Source: Erysipelotrichia bacterium
GTDB taxonomy: Bacteria; Bacillota_I; Bacilli_A; Erysipelotrichales; Erysipelotrichaceae
Length of the DNA: 39,617 bases
Direction of reading: 5' to 3'
Assembly: GCA_012799935.1 (NCBI GenBank)
Contig: JAAZKG010000048.1
Span: 1 to 39,617, forward strand
The position numbers and the translations under genes were made by a program. The first letter of the stretch is position 1; every line of letters starts with the position of its first letter. This document shows positions 32,009 to 39,617 of this stretch, piece by piece. The notes under the pieces were generated by a model, which had not been told where the DNA came from, did no database searches, and saw nothing but the letters and a program-made list of their open reading frames with translations.

Positions 32009-32014
32009 TAAAAT
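32009..32014 (+). promoter_or_regulatory. -10 box of the metallophosphoesterase gene, leaderless
   Basis: TAAAAT, exactly 6 nt before GTG 32021, so transcription should begin at the start codon. TTTTCA (31985-31990) sits 18 nt upstream. There is no Shine-Dalgarno sequence. Confidence 0.55.
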
Positions 32015-32020
32015 TATTGT

Positions 32021-32824
32021 GTGACACTAATTATCGTTTTAATAATCGCATTTTTAGTCTATGCAATATACCAAAACAAAAATGTAGGAATTACTTTCTA
32101 CGAGTTTTTTAGTGATAAAGTTGAAAAAGAAAAAAGAATTGTCCATCTTTCTGATATTCATAATGATTTATTTGGGAAAAATAATATTAGATTAATAGAA
32201 TTAATAAAAAGTGTTAATCCAGATTATATCTTCCTTACAGGCGATTTATTAGATTCCAGAAGAACAAATGTTTATAGATGTTATTATCTGATTGAAAAGA
32301 TTATCAAGATTGCACCAATCTATTTTGTGACTGGAAATCATGAATCAAGAAAAACTTTCTACCCTAAGTTTAAAGAAAAATTGATAGAATTAGGTGTAAT
32401 TGTTTTGGATAATCGCAAGATAAAGTTAGAAGAAATTAACTTAGTAGGAATCGATGATCCAGGTTTTAAGGCTAAGCCAAATGAAACAGTTTATCGGAAA
32501 ATTATTGATGAACAATTAAAGGAAATAGAGTTAGAAGATTTTAATGTTTTACTTGCTCATCGACCTCAATATTTTGATATATATGCTAAATATGATTTTG
32601 ATTTGGTTTTTACAGGCCACGCTCACGGAGGGCAAATTAGGTTACCTTATATTGGAGGACTACTTTCTCCCCAACAAGGGATACTGCCAAAATATACTAT
32701 AGGAATATACGAATCAAACAACACTAAAATGGTAGTTTCAAGAGGATTGGGGAACAGCCAATTTCCACTAAGAGTTTTTAATAATCCTGAAATAGTAGTT
32801 GTTGATATCAAAAAAGCTGGTTAG
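32021..32824 (+). CDS. Membrane-anchored calcineurin-like metallophosphoesterase (YkoQ/YpbG type)
   Basis: A 267-aa protein with an N-terminal membrane anchor (TLIIVLIIAFLVYAIY) and a phosphoesterase domain. The dimetal ligands follow the family order: D and H in HLSDIHND, D in TGDLLD, NH in VTGNHES, H in LLAHRP, and GHAHGG near the end. Related enzymes act on UDP-diacylglucosamine or other phosphoesters at the membrane; the substrate here is unknown. A GTG start is the only one that keeps the anchor, and it coincides with the predicted transcription start. A weak inverted repeat (AAAGTGG...CCACTTT, 32895-32927) follows. Confidence 0.88.
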   Translation: MTLIIVLIIAFLVYAIYQNKNVGITFYEFFSDKVEKEKRIVHLSDIHNDLFGKNNIRLIELIKSVNPDYIFLTGDLLDSRRTNVYRCYYLIEKIIKIAPIYFVTGNHESRKTFYPKFKEKLIELGVIVLDNRKIKLEEINLVGIDDPGFKAKPNETVYRKIIDEQLKEIELEDFNVLLAHRPQYFDIYAKYDFDLVFTGHAHGGQIRLPYIGGLLSPQQGILPKYTIGIYESNNTKMVVSRGLGNSQFPLRVFNNPEIVVVDIKKAG

Positions 32825-32990
32825 TTATTTCATGTGCTAGTATTTTCTTTTAAAAACTATAATAATGAAATTAAATTAAAGATAGGTTGAAATAAAAGTG
32901 GTCAAAATGTTAATTATAAGCCACTTTATCAAGTGATTACTGGTGTTGATTTTGCTTTTGTTGAAAAATAGAATAGGAAGGTTTTGCGAA

Positions 32991-33893
32991 ATGAAAAAAA
33001 TATTTTATGTTATTTTGGTAGTTTTTATATCACTAACAATAGTGATAGGATGTGAAAAAAAGACAATAAATGAAGATTCAACATATTACTTTCACAAAAT
33101 AAGCGAAGAAGGATATCGTGGTTTTCCTCATTTGTTTTTTGATGCCAAAATACATCGTTACTATTTTATATTTGATAGCGATGAATATAACCAACATGTG
33201 GGAAATTATGAAATTAAGGGAAATAAACTAATTTTAACTAGTTTGAATAATAAGGAAAAATTTGTCTTCGAAATAATAGATGAACATACGCTTTCATTTA
33301 TTGAAAGTCAATCAGATAAAGTATTTGACGAAACAGGATATTATTATTCTTTAAGTGAAGGTGATTTGCTATATGATATTGAATTTAAAGGATTTGTCAA
33401 AGAAGAATTTGATATTGAAGGGTTGTACAAAGATAATTTAGTTATAGCTTGTACTGATGCCTCAAAAGAAGAAATTGAATATATTGAAATAAATTTTATT
33501 ATTCATACAGACTTGGTTAATAATGAGTTAGTAATTAAAGAGATAAATGAAATGAAACAGTTTTTAATTATTGTCGAAGATAACATAAAGAGTTACATTA
33601 ATTATAATTTCGATTACTTTTATGGTCCAAGTGTGGCACATATTGATACGCTAAGTAAAAGTTATCAAAAACTAATTGAAGATATAGAGAATAATAAGAA
33701 AATATGTCTTATGTCTGTTTATATTGAAAATCATGATTCATTTATTTTCTGTGTTACTGAAGATTTAAATGCATATTTAATTTGTAGAACAGGAAGTGGA
33801 AACAATGACTTTGAAATAACTTATTCACATATGAACCAGTTATTGCCATATATGCAAGAAGTAGCGATTAAACACTATGTGTTGAAAAAATAA
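32991..33893 (+). CDS. Putative lipoprotein of unknown function
   Basis: The 300-aa precursor starts MKKIFYVILVVFISLTIVIGC, a lipoprotein signal with lipobox VIGC (Cys at about 21), so it should be lipid-anchored on the outer face of the membrane. I start at ATG 32991 with AGGAAGG upstream; the track start lies 48 nt earlier and lacks the signal layout. The mature part is acidic, has beta-strand features such as YYFHKISEEGY, NYEIKGNKLILTS and FVFEIIDEHTLSFIES, and resembles small-molecule-response lipoproteins only in general form. No family is recognised. It stands alone between the metallophosphoesterase and zinc-ribbon genes. Confidence 0.75.
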   Translation: MKKIFYVILVVFISLTIVIGCEKKTINEDSTYYFHKISEEGYRGFPHLFFDAKIHRYYFIFDSDEYNQHVGNYEIKGNKLILTSLNNKEKFVFEIIDEHTLSFIESQSDKVFDETGYYYSLSEGDLLYDIEFKGFVKEEFDIEGLYKDNLVIACTDASKEEIEYIEINFIIHTDLVNNELVIKEINEMKQFLIIVEDNIKSYINYNFDYFYGPSVAHIDTLSKSYQKLIEDIENNKKICLMSVYIENHDSFIFCVTEDLNAYLICRTGSGNNDFEITYSHMNQLLPYMQEVAIKHYVLKK

Positions 33894-34008
33894 CACATAA
33901 GATTTAATGGAAACACGAAAGTAAAAAAACATTAAATATCATTTCATAATTACATAGTTACCTTATAGTTATTAATATAAAAAATAGTAACTAAAAATAT
34001 CTTTAAAG

Positions 34009-34017
34009 TGATATAAT
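34009..34017 (+). promoter_or_regulatory. Extended -10 promoter of the zinc-ribbon gene
   Basis: TGATATAAT, identical to the flavoprotein operon promoter core, including the flanking AAAGTGATATAATT. AAGGAGA precedes the ATG. Just upstream, TAGTTAC and GTAACTA (about 33955-33993) form a loose inverted repeat. Confidence 0.55.
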
Positions 34018-34056
34018 TTAAATGTAAGAAAAAACAACAAAAAAAAGGAGACAATT

Positions 34057-34278
34057 ATGAGAAAATGTTTGAGATGTGAAACTGAGATGATTGAAGATCT
34101 TAAAATAACACCAGCTAATACCTTGGCTAGTATTCAGTTAAAAGAAAAGCTTATCAAGCCTTCTGCAGCGCCAATTGAAGCAGCTTTATGTCCAAAATGT
34201 GGTTATGTAGAAACTTATATTGAATTAAACAACAGAGAAGAATTAGAAGCAATTATAAAAAAACAAAAGGAAAAATAA
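34057..34278 (+). CDS. Small zinc-ribbon-like protein
   Basis: A 73-aa protein with two C-x2-C pairs: MRKCLRCETEM at the start and ALCPKCGYVETYIEL near residue 45, the spacing of a zinc ribbon. A short helix rich in K and E finishes it. This type of small protein (transcription-factor-like zinc finger, YgiT-like N-terminal form) occurs widely in Firmicutes without known function. It has a strong ribosome site (AAAAAGGAGA) and is monocistronic. Confidence 0.7.
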   Translation: MRKCLRCETEMIEDLKITPANTLASIQLKEKLIKPSAAPIEAALCPKCGYVETYIELNNREELEAIIKKQKEK

Positions 34279-34284
34279 CAAATA

Positions 34285-34334
34285 AAAAAACAATGGGTAA
34301 TCTATCAAAGTTGATAATATATCCATTGTTTTTT
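34285..34334. terminator. Bidirectional terminator shared by the zinc-ribbon and amidohydrolase genes
   Basis: A 12-bp stem AAAAAACAATGG / CCATTGTTTTTT with an inner TATCAA-AG-TTGATA hairpin. A/T ends allow termination in both directions. Confidence 0.85.
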
Positions 34335-34337
34335 ATT

Positions 34338-35627
34338 TTAAAGTGTGGCTAAATAGTTATCTAGTTCTCTTTCACAGATTTCATTCTTTTTAATTTTAGG
34401 TTGTAAGTATTGTTGGTCTTTAAAGTGAACTAGATAAGGTTTTCTTATGGTTGAAAAACCGAAAGTTAAAGGATTTTCATCGACCACAATAAAGTCAGCG
34501 GATTTACCTACTTCAATTGAACCAGTTTCATTTTCAATACCTAAAATAGAAGCATTAATTAATGTGCCAGTATGAAGCGCAAAGTTTCTTGATACCCCCA
34601 CTAGTTTATGGAAATATTCTAATTCTCGCCACATATCATAATGAGTAATAAAAGGGCAAACTGTATCAGTTCCTAGTCCTACTGGAATGCCGTTTTCAAG
34701 GCATTTTTTAGTTCCAGAAAGAATACCTTCTAGTAGCACTTCGCTATTGTAAAGAACAATTTCAGTTGCTTTTGAAATAGCAGGGTCAAATTTAGCTAAA
34801 GGAATAGCTGGAGAAATCGTACAAACTAAGGCAGCATTTTTTTGTTTGAAAAGTTCAATAATTTCATCATTCATCGCTGCTCCATGTTCGATAGTATTAA
34901 CGCCGTTTTCTAAAGCGATAACGATTCCTTTAGTGCTTTCTACATGAGCACAGACTTTTAATCCTAATGAGTGAGCCTTGTCGCAACAAGCCTTTACTTG
35001 TTCAGCAGTCATTTTTACTTCACCAGGTTCACCTCTGACCTTAGCATCTAAAACACCGCCAGTAATCATCAGTTTAATCCAGTCGACATTAGCTTTGGCA
35101 TTTGCTTCGATAAACTTTTCAAATTCTTTAATAGAATGAGCGCCATAAGCAACCGAGCCTTCCATGTGACCACCAGGAATTGTAACAGCACTATCACAGC
35201 TGAATACTCTTGGTCCAATAGATTTTCCACCATTTATTTCATCACGCAACTGGGAATCAAAATGTCCTAAACCACCAACAGTTCTAACAGTAGTAGTCCC
35301 TGAAAGCAGTTCCGTTTTTAAGGCACTACGACAAATCATTTTACCTATTTGTTGTAAAAGTTTGTTGCTCATAATTAATTTGGCAAGTTTGGTACTATCT
35401 GATTCTTTTTTCTTTGGAAAGCCAGTACCAGGAGTATGAATGTGTAGATTAATTAATCCAGGAATAAGATACTTACCTTGTAGATCGATTATGTTGTTTG
35501 CAGTTGTATCTTTAGCCTCCTCAATACTAACAATTCTTCCATTTTCTACTGTAAGCATCATGTTTTCTTGTAGAACCATATCTTTGGTTCCATTTAAAAT
35601 ATTGACATTAGTATAAACAGTTTTCAT
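34338..35627 (-). CDS. Amidohydrolase family protein (imidazolonepropionase/prolidase-like)
   Basis: A 429-aa metal-dependent hydrolase. Metal ligands in order: HIH in LINLHIHTPG, the carboxylated-Lys candidate in WIKLMITGG, His in KVCAHVES, His in NTIEHGAAM, and Asp in VGLGTDTVCP. The N- and C-terminal beta-sandwich pieces (YLIPGLINLH, ETGSIEVGKSADFIVVDENP) belong to this superfamily. Members hydrolyse cyclic amides, Xaa-Pro dipeptides or aryl compounds; substrate not readable. I start at ATG 35627: the track's start reads through the -10 box TATAAT, placed exactly 6 nt before this ATG, predicting a leaderless mRNA. Confidence 0.88.
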   Translation of the reverse strand: MKTVYTNVNILNGTKDMVLQENMMLTVENGRIVSIEEAKDTTANNIIDLQGKYLIPGLINLHIHTPGTGFPKKKESDSTKLAKLIMSNKLLQQIGKMICRSALKTELLSGTTTVRTVGGLGHFDSQLRDEINGGKSIGPRVFSCDSAVTIPGGHMEGSVAYGAHSIKEFEKFIEANAKANVDWIKLMITGGVLDAKVRGEPGEVKMTAEQVKACCDKAHSLGLKVCAHVESTKGIVIALENGVNTIEHGAAMNDEIIELFKQKNAALVCTISPAIPLAKFDPAISKATEIVLYNSEVLLEGILSGTKKCLENGIPVGLGTDTVCPFITHYDMWRELEYFHKLVGVSRNFALHTGTLINASILGIENETGSIEVGKSADFIVVDENPLTFGFSTIRKPYLVHFKDQQYLQPKIKKNEICERELDNYLATL

Positions 35628-35633
35628 AAAATA

Positions 35634-35639
35634 ATTATA
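35634..35639 (-). promoter_or_regulatory. -10 box of the amidohydrolase gene, leaderless
   Basis: TATAAT on minus, 6 nt (TATTTT) before the ATG. No good -35 hexamer and no Shine-Dalgarno sequence were seen. Third example in this window of this exact spacing. Confidence 0.55.
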
Positions 35640-35713
35640 CACTTAAAAAGATAAAAAGTTCTTTGTCTTTTTAAAGAAAGGTATTATTATATTAAAAAAG
35701 GAGAGTGTTAATC

Positions 35714-36391
35714 ATGTATGGAGCAATGATAAATGCTGTGCTAATAATATTAGGAACAACTATCGGTATGGTTGTTGGCAAATTTTTAAAAGAAGAACTA
35801 CAAAACCAACTAGTAATAGCAATGGGATTGTGTGTTATTTATATTGGTATTGACGGAATGTTAGAAATGTCCTCGGCTTTAAATATGTTGCTTTCAATGT
35901 CAATTGGTACTCTTATTGGAAATATTATTGATTTAGATGCGATGATAGTTAGACTAGGAGATAAAATACAACAGAAGTTTAGTTCTTCATCACCTATTGC
36001 TTCAGGTTTTGTCAATGCCTCACTATTGTTTTGTGTTGGTGGAATGGCTATTGTTGGTTCAATTCAAGATGGTTTGATCTCCGATTACAGTATTTTATTA
36101 ATGAAAGGAATTATAGATGCTGTCAGTGCTATTGTTTTAGCAGCTAAGTATGGTTTGGGGGTTTATTTTTCAGCAGTCTTTGTCCTGATTTATGAAGGAT
36201 TGCTTAGTATATTGGCTTTGGTTATTAGTCCAATCTTGACCAATGAGTGCATTGTTCAACTGTCAGCGGTAGGTTCAATTGTGCTTTTAGCAGTAGGATT
36301 AAATATGCTTAATGTAATTAAAGTTAAACCAATGAATATGGTTCCAGCGATTATTTTAAGTGCCATTTTAATCATCTTATTTAGCATTTAA
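35714..36391 (+). CDS. DUF554 family membrane protein (YdfK-like)
   Basis: A 225-aa protein with about seven hydrophobic helices. MYGAMINAVLIILGTTIGMVVGK, LVIAMGLCVIYIGIDGML, SMSIGTLIGNIIDLD and FCVGGMAIVGSIQDGLISDYSILLMKGIIDAVSAIVLA are strong DUF554 blocks. It is presumed a transporter, function unknown. I chose ATG 35714 over the track's GTG 35705, which would touch the GGAG ribosome site. Single gene, before degV's promoter. Confidence 0.88.
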   Translation: MYGAMINAVLIILGTTIGMVVGKFLKEELQNQLVIAMGLCVIYIGIDGMLEMSSALNMLLSMSIGTLIGNIIDLDAMIVRLGDKIQQKFSSSSPIASGFVNASLLFCVGGMAIVGSIQDGLISDYSILLMKGIIDAVSAIVLAAKYGLGVYFSAVFVLIYEGLLSILALVISPILTNECIVQLSAVGSIVLLAVGLNMLNVIKVKPMNMVPAIILSAILIILFSI

Positions 36392-36395
36392 CATT

Positions 36396-36424
36396 TTGAC
36401 AATTTAATAGTGATTTTATATACT
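36396..36424 (+). promoter_or_regulatory. Consensus promoter of the DegV gene
   Basis: TTGACA (36396-36401), 17-nt spacer, TATACT (36419-36424): the best sigma-A-type promoter in the window. The predicted leader is about 54 nt, ending in AAGGAG. Confidence 0.8.
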
Positions 36425-36484
36425 TGAAATGTTGAAAGTACGACAAAAAAAGTTAATAAATATCAAGGAAAATAAGGAGAAAAT

Positions 36485-37330
36485 ATGATTAGAGTTTTTG
36501 TAGATTCAGGAAGCAGCATCAAACAAGAAGAAAGGGAAAAGTATAATGTTGAAATCTTGCCATTAAAGATTTTGTTAAATGATAAAGAATATTTAGATGG
36601 AATTGATCTAACGATGGAAGAATTTTATCATGCTTTAATAGAAGAAAAACAATTCCCTAAAACATCACTTCCAAATATGGTTGAAGCTAAAGAAAGAGTT
36701 ATGAAATATGTAAATCAAGGAGATGATGTCATTATCATTCCTATTTCTAAAGCTATTTCTTCAACTTATAGCACTCTTTATATGATGTTTCAAGATGAGG
36801 AAAAGGTCCATGTTATTGACTGTAAATCAGTTGTTGGTGGAATAAAAATAATTGTTGAAGAAATCAATAGACACCGTGATAAACCTATCGAAGTAGTTTT
36901 GCAAAAGATTCAGGACATACTTCCAAAAATTAGAATAGTTGCGATTCCAGATACATTAGAATATTTATATAGAGGTGGAAGACTATCAAAAGTGGCTTAT
37001 CTTGCAGGAAATGCAATGCAGCTAAAACCATTTATTGCTATTGATAACGAAGATGGTGGTGTAAAAATGATTAATAAGGTTTTAGGCAGAAAGAAAGCAC
37101 TTAAAATGTTGGCTAATTTTTTAGTAACGGAAGATTGTGATATAAATTATCCGATTATTCCTTCATATACCTATGATGAGACAAATCTTGATGAACTAAT
37201 TGCAGTAACTGATGATAAGTATAAAGAAGCAATGATTGAGTATGATAATCTTGACCCAGCAATTGCTTGCCATTGGGGGCCAGGAGCATTTGGTTACATC
37301 TTTGTATCCACAACACCATATAAAAAATAG
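36485..37330 (+). CDS. DegV family fatty-acid-binding protein
   Basis: A 281-aa protein of the DegV fold, which binds a single fatty acid; in Firmicutes FakB proteins of this family present it to the kinase FakA. Visible motifs: FVDSGSSI at the N-terminus, VEILPLKILLNDKEYLDG, the T-S segment in PKTSLPNMVEA, IIIPISKAISSTYST, VIDCKSVVGG, LEYLYRGGRLSK and the C-terminal HWGPGAFGYIF with conserved H and G. Whether it is a FakB cannot be told without a FakA partner here. Strong promoter; followed by a 16-bp terminator. Confidence 0.92.
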   Translation: MIRVFVDSGSSIKQEEREKYNVEILPLKILLNDKEYLDGIDLTMEEFYHALIEEKQFPKTSLPNMVEAKERVMKYVNQGDDVIIIPISKAISSTYSTLYMMFQDEEKVHVIDCKSVVGGIKIIVEEINRHRDKPIEVVLQKIQDILPKIRIVAIPDTLEYLYRGGRLSKVAYLAGNAMQLKPFIAIDNEDGGVKMINKVLGRKKALKMLANFLVTEDCDINYPIIPSYTYDETNLDELIAVTDDKYKEAMIEYDNLDPAIACHWGPGAFGYIFVSTTPYKK

Positions 37331-37356
37331 TTTATCTAAATTTAGATAAGCTATTT
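37325..37356. terminator. Terminator of the DegV gene, probably bidirectional
   Basis: The 16-bp stem AAATAGTTTATCTAAA / TTTAGATAAGCTATTT has one G-U pair and centres on the perfect palindrome TTATCTAAATTTAGATAA. The DegV stop TAG lies inside. Confidence 0.8.
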
Positions 37357-37389
37357 ATTTTAAGATTTGTATAAACTAATTAAAAAAAA

Positions 37390-37527
37390 TTAATGAGAGT
37401 CACTTTTGAACAAAATAAATAAGCCAACAATTCCAATAGGAAGCGCTATTAAAAATACAGGACTAACAATGGTGTTTATCAAAATAGCAAACAAAAGTAT
37501 ACCAATACCTCTTAATTCATTTTTCAT
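37390..37527 (-). CDS. 45-aa hydrophobic membrane protein (too short for ORF track)
   Basis: On minus an ATG preceded by a near-perfect TGGAGGG, 6 nt upstream, opens MKNELRGIGILLFAILINTI then VSPVFLIALPIGIVGLFILFK and SDSH, stop TAA. The 45 residues form one long or two short TM helices. A TATAAT lies at 37579-37574, about 40 nt before. Promoter, ribosome site and composition make it a real gene. The overlapping + ORF (37406-37729) has no ribosome site and is its shadow. Small membrane proteins often modulate transporters or kinases; no homologue is recognised. Confidence 0.75.
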   Translation of the reverse strand: MKNELRGIGILLFAILINTIVSPVFLIALPIGIVGLFILFKSDSH

Positions 37528-37573
37528 AATAAACCCTCCAACTCTAATAGGGGCAATGTTAATTTACAATTTT

Positions 37574-37579
37574 ATTATA
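37574..37579 (-). promoter_or_regulatory. -10 box of the 45-aa membrane protein gene
   Basis: TATAAT on minus, with predicted start near 37567, giving a leader of about 40 nt that ends in TGGAGGG. Confidence 0.5.
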
Positions 37580-37647
37580 GCAGATAGTAGAAAAATGAGA
37601 AATAATAAATTGCATCATCAAACAATTATAATTAAAAAGATTTATAT

Positions 37648-37675
37648 AAAAAACGTGCCAATGCTGACACGTTTT
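37648..37675 (-). terminator. Terminator of argS
   Basis: On minus: AAAACGTG...CACGTTTTTT, an 8-bp stem with 10-nt loop and U-tract, about 22 nt after the argS stop. Confidence 0.8.
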
Positions 37676-37696
37676 AAATTGACTTATAAAAATCTC

Positions 37697-39340
37697 TTAC
37701 ATTCTCTCAGGAGCAGAAACCCCTATTAAATCCAAAGCGTTTTTTAATGTTATTCTAGTAGCTTCTACTAGTGCTAAACGTTCTTTGGATAATTGAAGGT
37801 TGTTTTCATTCCAAATTTTGTTAGTTGCATAGAAAGAATGGAAATATTGAGCTAATTTTTGAATATAATTACATACTTTATGTGGAGATCTTGTTTTAGC
37901 CCCATCAGCCACAACCGAGGTAAATTGTCCTAGATGTTTTAAAAGAGATATTTCTTTTTCGTCATTTAATAAAGAGTAATTGTTCAATTTTTCAGCAGAA
38001 TATTGTCTTAAGACAGAACAAATTCTAGCATAGGCATAATGGGCATAATAAACAGGATTATCAGAAGTTTCTGACTTGGCTAAGTTAAAATCAAAGTCAA
38101 GATGAGTATCAACAGCTTTACTAACAAAGAAGTATCTTGCGGCATCTAAACCCACTTCATCAACTAATTCTCTAATGGTAATAGCATTGCCAGTACGTTT
38201 GCTCATTTTAACTTCTACACCATCTTCTACAAGTCTTACCATTTGAATCAAATCGACTTCTAGAGCATCTTTAGGATGGCCTAATGCTGTCATTGCAGCC
38301 TTCATTCTAGCGACATAGCCATGATGATCAGCCCCCCAAAGGTTAACTAATTTTTCGTAGCCTCTTTCAAATTTATACTGGTGATTAGCAATATCAGGGG
38401 TCAAATAAGTATATAAACCATCCGATTTTTTTAATACTCTATCTTTATCATCGCCATATTCGGTGCTTTTAAACCAGAAAGCGCCATCTTGCTTGTAAGT
38501 AAGTCCCATAGCAATCATCTTCTCTAAAGCTTGATCAACTCTTTTTTCATCAACAATCCATTGTTCAGAAACCCACGAATCAAACTGACAGCCGTAATAA
38601 GCCAAGTCTTCTTTAATGCGACTAAGCTCCTTGTTTCTTCCTTCCCATTTAAAGTAATCAACGGCTTCTTGTTTATCGCTGTGAAGATATTTGTCTCCAA
38701 CTTCATCAATTATTTCTTTAGTGATTTCTATAATATCTTGCCCATGATATCCATCATCTGGCAAAGTGAAATCTAGTCCATAATGTTGACGATAACGACC
38801 ATAGATTGATTCCCCTAACATATCTATTTGATTGCCAGCATCATTGATATAATATTCTCTTAAAACATCATAACCAGATTTTTTAAGTAAACGACAAATA
38901 GCATCCCCCCAAGCTGCTCCTCTAGCATGTCCACAATGTAAAGGACCAGTAGGATTAGCTGAAACATATTCAACTAAGATTTTTAAATTATTGCCACTTT
39001 TATTTTGCCCATAATCATCTTTGGCATCAATAATAGTATTAATGATACTAGCTAAAATATCGTTTTTAATAAAGAAATTGATAAAACCAACACCAGCTAC
39101 TTCAATTTTTTTAACAAAATTACAATTTTCGTTTAGTTTTTCTACTAACATTTCTGCTGTAACACTTGGTTTTTGTTTAACTAATTTAGTTAGTTTCATA
39201 GCAATATTAGTGGAAAAGTCACCATTGTTATTATCTTTAGGTATTTCAATAACGATAAAGTCATCAGCTAACTCAATATGAAAAGTTGAAAAAACAGCTT
39301 CTTTAATTTTATCAATCAATAATATTTCGATTTTATTCAT
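37697..39340 (-). CDS. argS: Arginyl-tRNA synthetase
   Basis: Class I synthetase charging tRNA-Arg. The 547 aa have an N-terminal additional domain (to about residue 110), SANPTGPLHCGHARGAAWGD with the HIGH-type HCGH motif (about 135-138), and KMSKRTGN in VKMSKRTGNAITI (about residue 375), followed by the anticodon-binding helical domain ending in LDLIGVSAPERM, the family terminus. The ATG has AAAGGT upstream. Single gene between its own terminator and that of rpmE. Confidence 0.97.
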   Translation of the reverse strand: MNKIEILLIDKIKEAVFSTFHIELADDFIVIEIPKDNNNGDFSTNIAMKLTKLVKQKPSVTAEMLVEKLNENCNFVKKIEVAGVGFINFFIKNDILASIINTIIDAKDDYGQNKSGNNLKILVEYVSANPTGPLHCGHARGAAWGDAICRLLKKSGYDVLREYYINDAGNQIDMLGESIYGRYRQHYGLDFTLPDDGYHGQDIIEITKEIIDEVGDKYLHSDKQEAVDYFKWEGRNKELSRIKEDLAYYGCQFDSWVSEQWIVDEKRVDQALEKMIAMGLTYKQDGAFWFKSTEYGDDKDRVLKKSDGLYTYLTPDIANHQYKFERGYEKLVNLWGADHHGYVARMKAAMTALGHPKDALEVDLIQMVRLVEDGVEVKMSKRTGNAITIRELVDEVGLDAARYFFVSKAVDTHLDFDFNLAKSETSDNPVYYAHYAYARICSVLRQYSAEKLNNYSLLNDEKEISLLKHLGQFTSVVADGAKTRSPHKVCNYIQKLAQYFHSFYATNKIWNENNLQLSKERLALVEATRITLKNALDLIGVSAPERM

Positions 39341-39438
39341 GTCTTTACCTTTCTAATTACGTTATCGGGAAAATACTAACATATTTAAAGGAAATAATAA
39401 ACATTATAAATAGTGTTAAGTATTTTTAAAGATAAAAA

Positions 39439-39459
39439 AAGTCTGTGTGAAACAGCCTT
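39439..39459 (-). terminator. Terminator of rpmE
   Basis: On minus: AAGGCTGT-TTCAC-ACAGACTT, 8 bp with one mismatch, followed by a run of T. It lies 19 nt after the rpmE stop. Confidence 0.65.
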
Positions 39460-39477
39460 CTTTTAACTTCTTTAAGC

Positions 39478-39617
39478 TTATTCCTTGATGCCGTATTTTT
39501 TATTGAATTGTTCAATACGTCCTGCAGCAGCTTGGAAACGTTGTCTTCCTGTATAAAATGGATGACAGTTTGAACAAGTGTCAACCTTGATTTCTTTTTT
39601 AGTAGAATGTGTTGAGA
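39478..39617 (-). CDS. rpmE: Ribosomal protein bL31 (partial, 5' end outside window)
   Basis: Minus-strand codons read [23 protein letters not shown] then [22 protein letters not shown] and stop. [10 protein letters not shown] with its C-x2-C pair is diagnostic of bL31. In the zinc-binding form two more Cys lie near the N-terminus, outside this window, so the zinc or non-zinc type cannot be decided. The 46 visible codons are intact. The ORF track missed it because the start is not included. Confidence 0.95.
   Translation of the reverse strand, partial: STHSTKKEIKVDTCSNCHPFYTGRQRFQAAAGRIEQFNKKYGIKE

Noticed and set aside
32895-32927. AAAGTGG...CCACTTT inverted repeat as metallophosphoesterase terminator
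   Set aside because: 7-bp stem, 19-nt loop and no U-tract; too weak to call.
37406-37729. 107-aa + ORF between DegV and argS
   Set aside because: No ribosome site, isoleucine- and lysine-rich low-complexity composition, runs across the argS terminator and into the 3' end of argS; it is antisense to the better-supported 45-aa membrane protein gene.
1-39617. CRISPR arrays, tRNA/rRNA genes, insertion sequences, prophage
   Set aside because: No regularly spaced repeats, no cloverleaf with CCA-end sequence, no transposase or phage proteins seen in the ORFs or intergenic regions.

Overview
The window is a compact, AT-rich chromosomal segment from a low-GC Firmicute. A delta subunit of RNA polymerase, Bacillus-type synteny (mutS-mutL-miaA, pth-mfd-rqcP, prfA-prmC), RqcP, MutL with an endonuclease motif and UGA used as a stop codon (standard code) suit an Erysipelotrichia- or Mollicutes-allied member of the Bacilli. 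The sporulation genes yabP/yabQ, usual near rqcP in spore formers, are absent here. The species cannot be named from the sequence. No tRNA, rRNA, insertion sequence or CRISPR array was seen.

Layout. (1) 1-7839: housekeeping run on + (mutS end, mutL, miaA, tcdA-like, pth, mfd, rqcP), mostly overlapping genes. (2) 7840-17085: an insertion between rqcP and divIC, which sit close together in relatives. It holds a 1003-aa TIR / single-TM / beta-propeller protein with a predicted leaderless transcript, then an opposing operon: a SAM hydroxide adenosyltransferase (DUF62), a structured leader, an ECF transporter (S, fused double ATPase, T) and two more DUF62 genes. (3) 17086-21183: divIC-like gene, NADAR (YbiA-like) protein, small multidrug export family protein, gpmI, AI-2E family permease. 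(4) 21252-25124: FAD oxidoreductase pair plus DUF1667 protein (GlpABC-like), and punA. (5) 25172-28346: an unannotated broken membrane-protein gene, then an HD phosphohydrolase / divergent LplA-like / YczE-like operon. (6) 28446-31860: rpoE, DUF4236 protein, prmC-prfA. (7) 32021-39617: leaderless metallophosphoesterase, lipoprotein, zinc-ribbon protein, leaderless amidohydrolase, DUF554, DegV, an overlooked 45-aa membrane protein, argS, and the 3' part of rpmE.

How the parts may work together. Import through the ECF module and cleavage by three DUF62 enzymes (known family reaction: SAM + water to adenosine + methionine) suggest a salvage route for an adenosyl or methionine compound; PunA, elsewhere in the window, could process adenosine-type nucleosides. 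The TIR protein looks like a one-piece membrane receptor, with an external propeller and a cytosolic TIR domain carrying the NADase-type glutamate. A NADAR protein, from a family acting on ADP-ribose conjugates, lies about 6.5 kb away. A functional link between these is only inference.

Two architectural habits stand out. At three genes a -10 hexamer lies exactly 6 nt before the start codon with no Shine-Dalgarno sequence, predicting leaderless mRNAs. At the convergent junctions one bidirectional hairpin serves both genes, often with a stop codon inside the stem.
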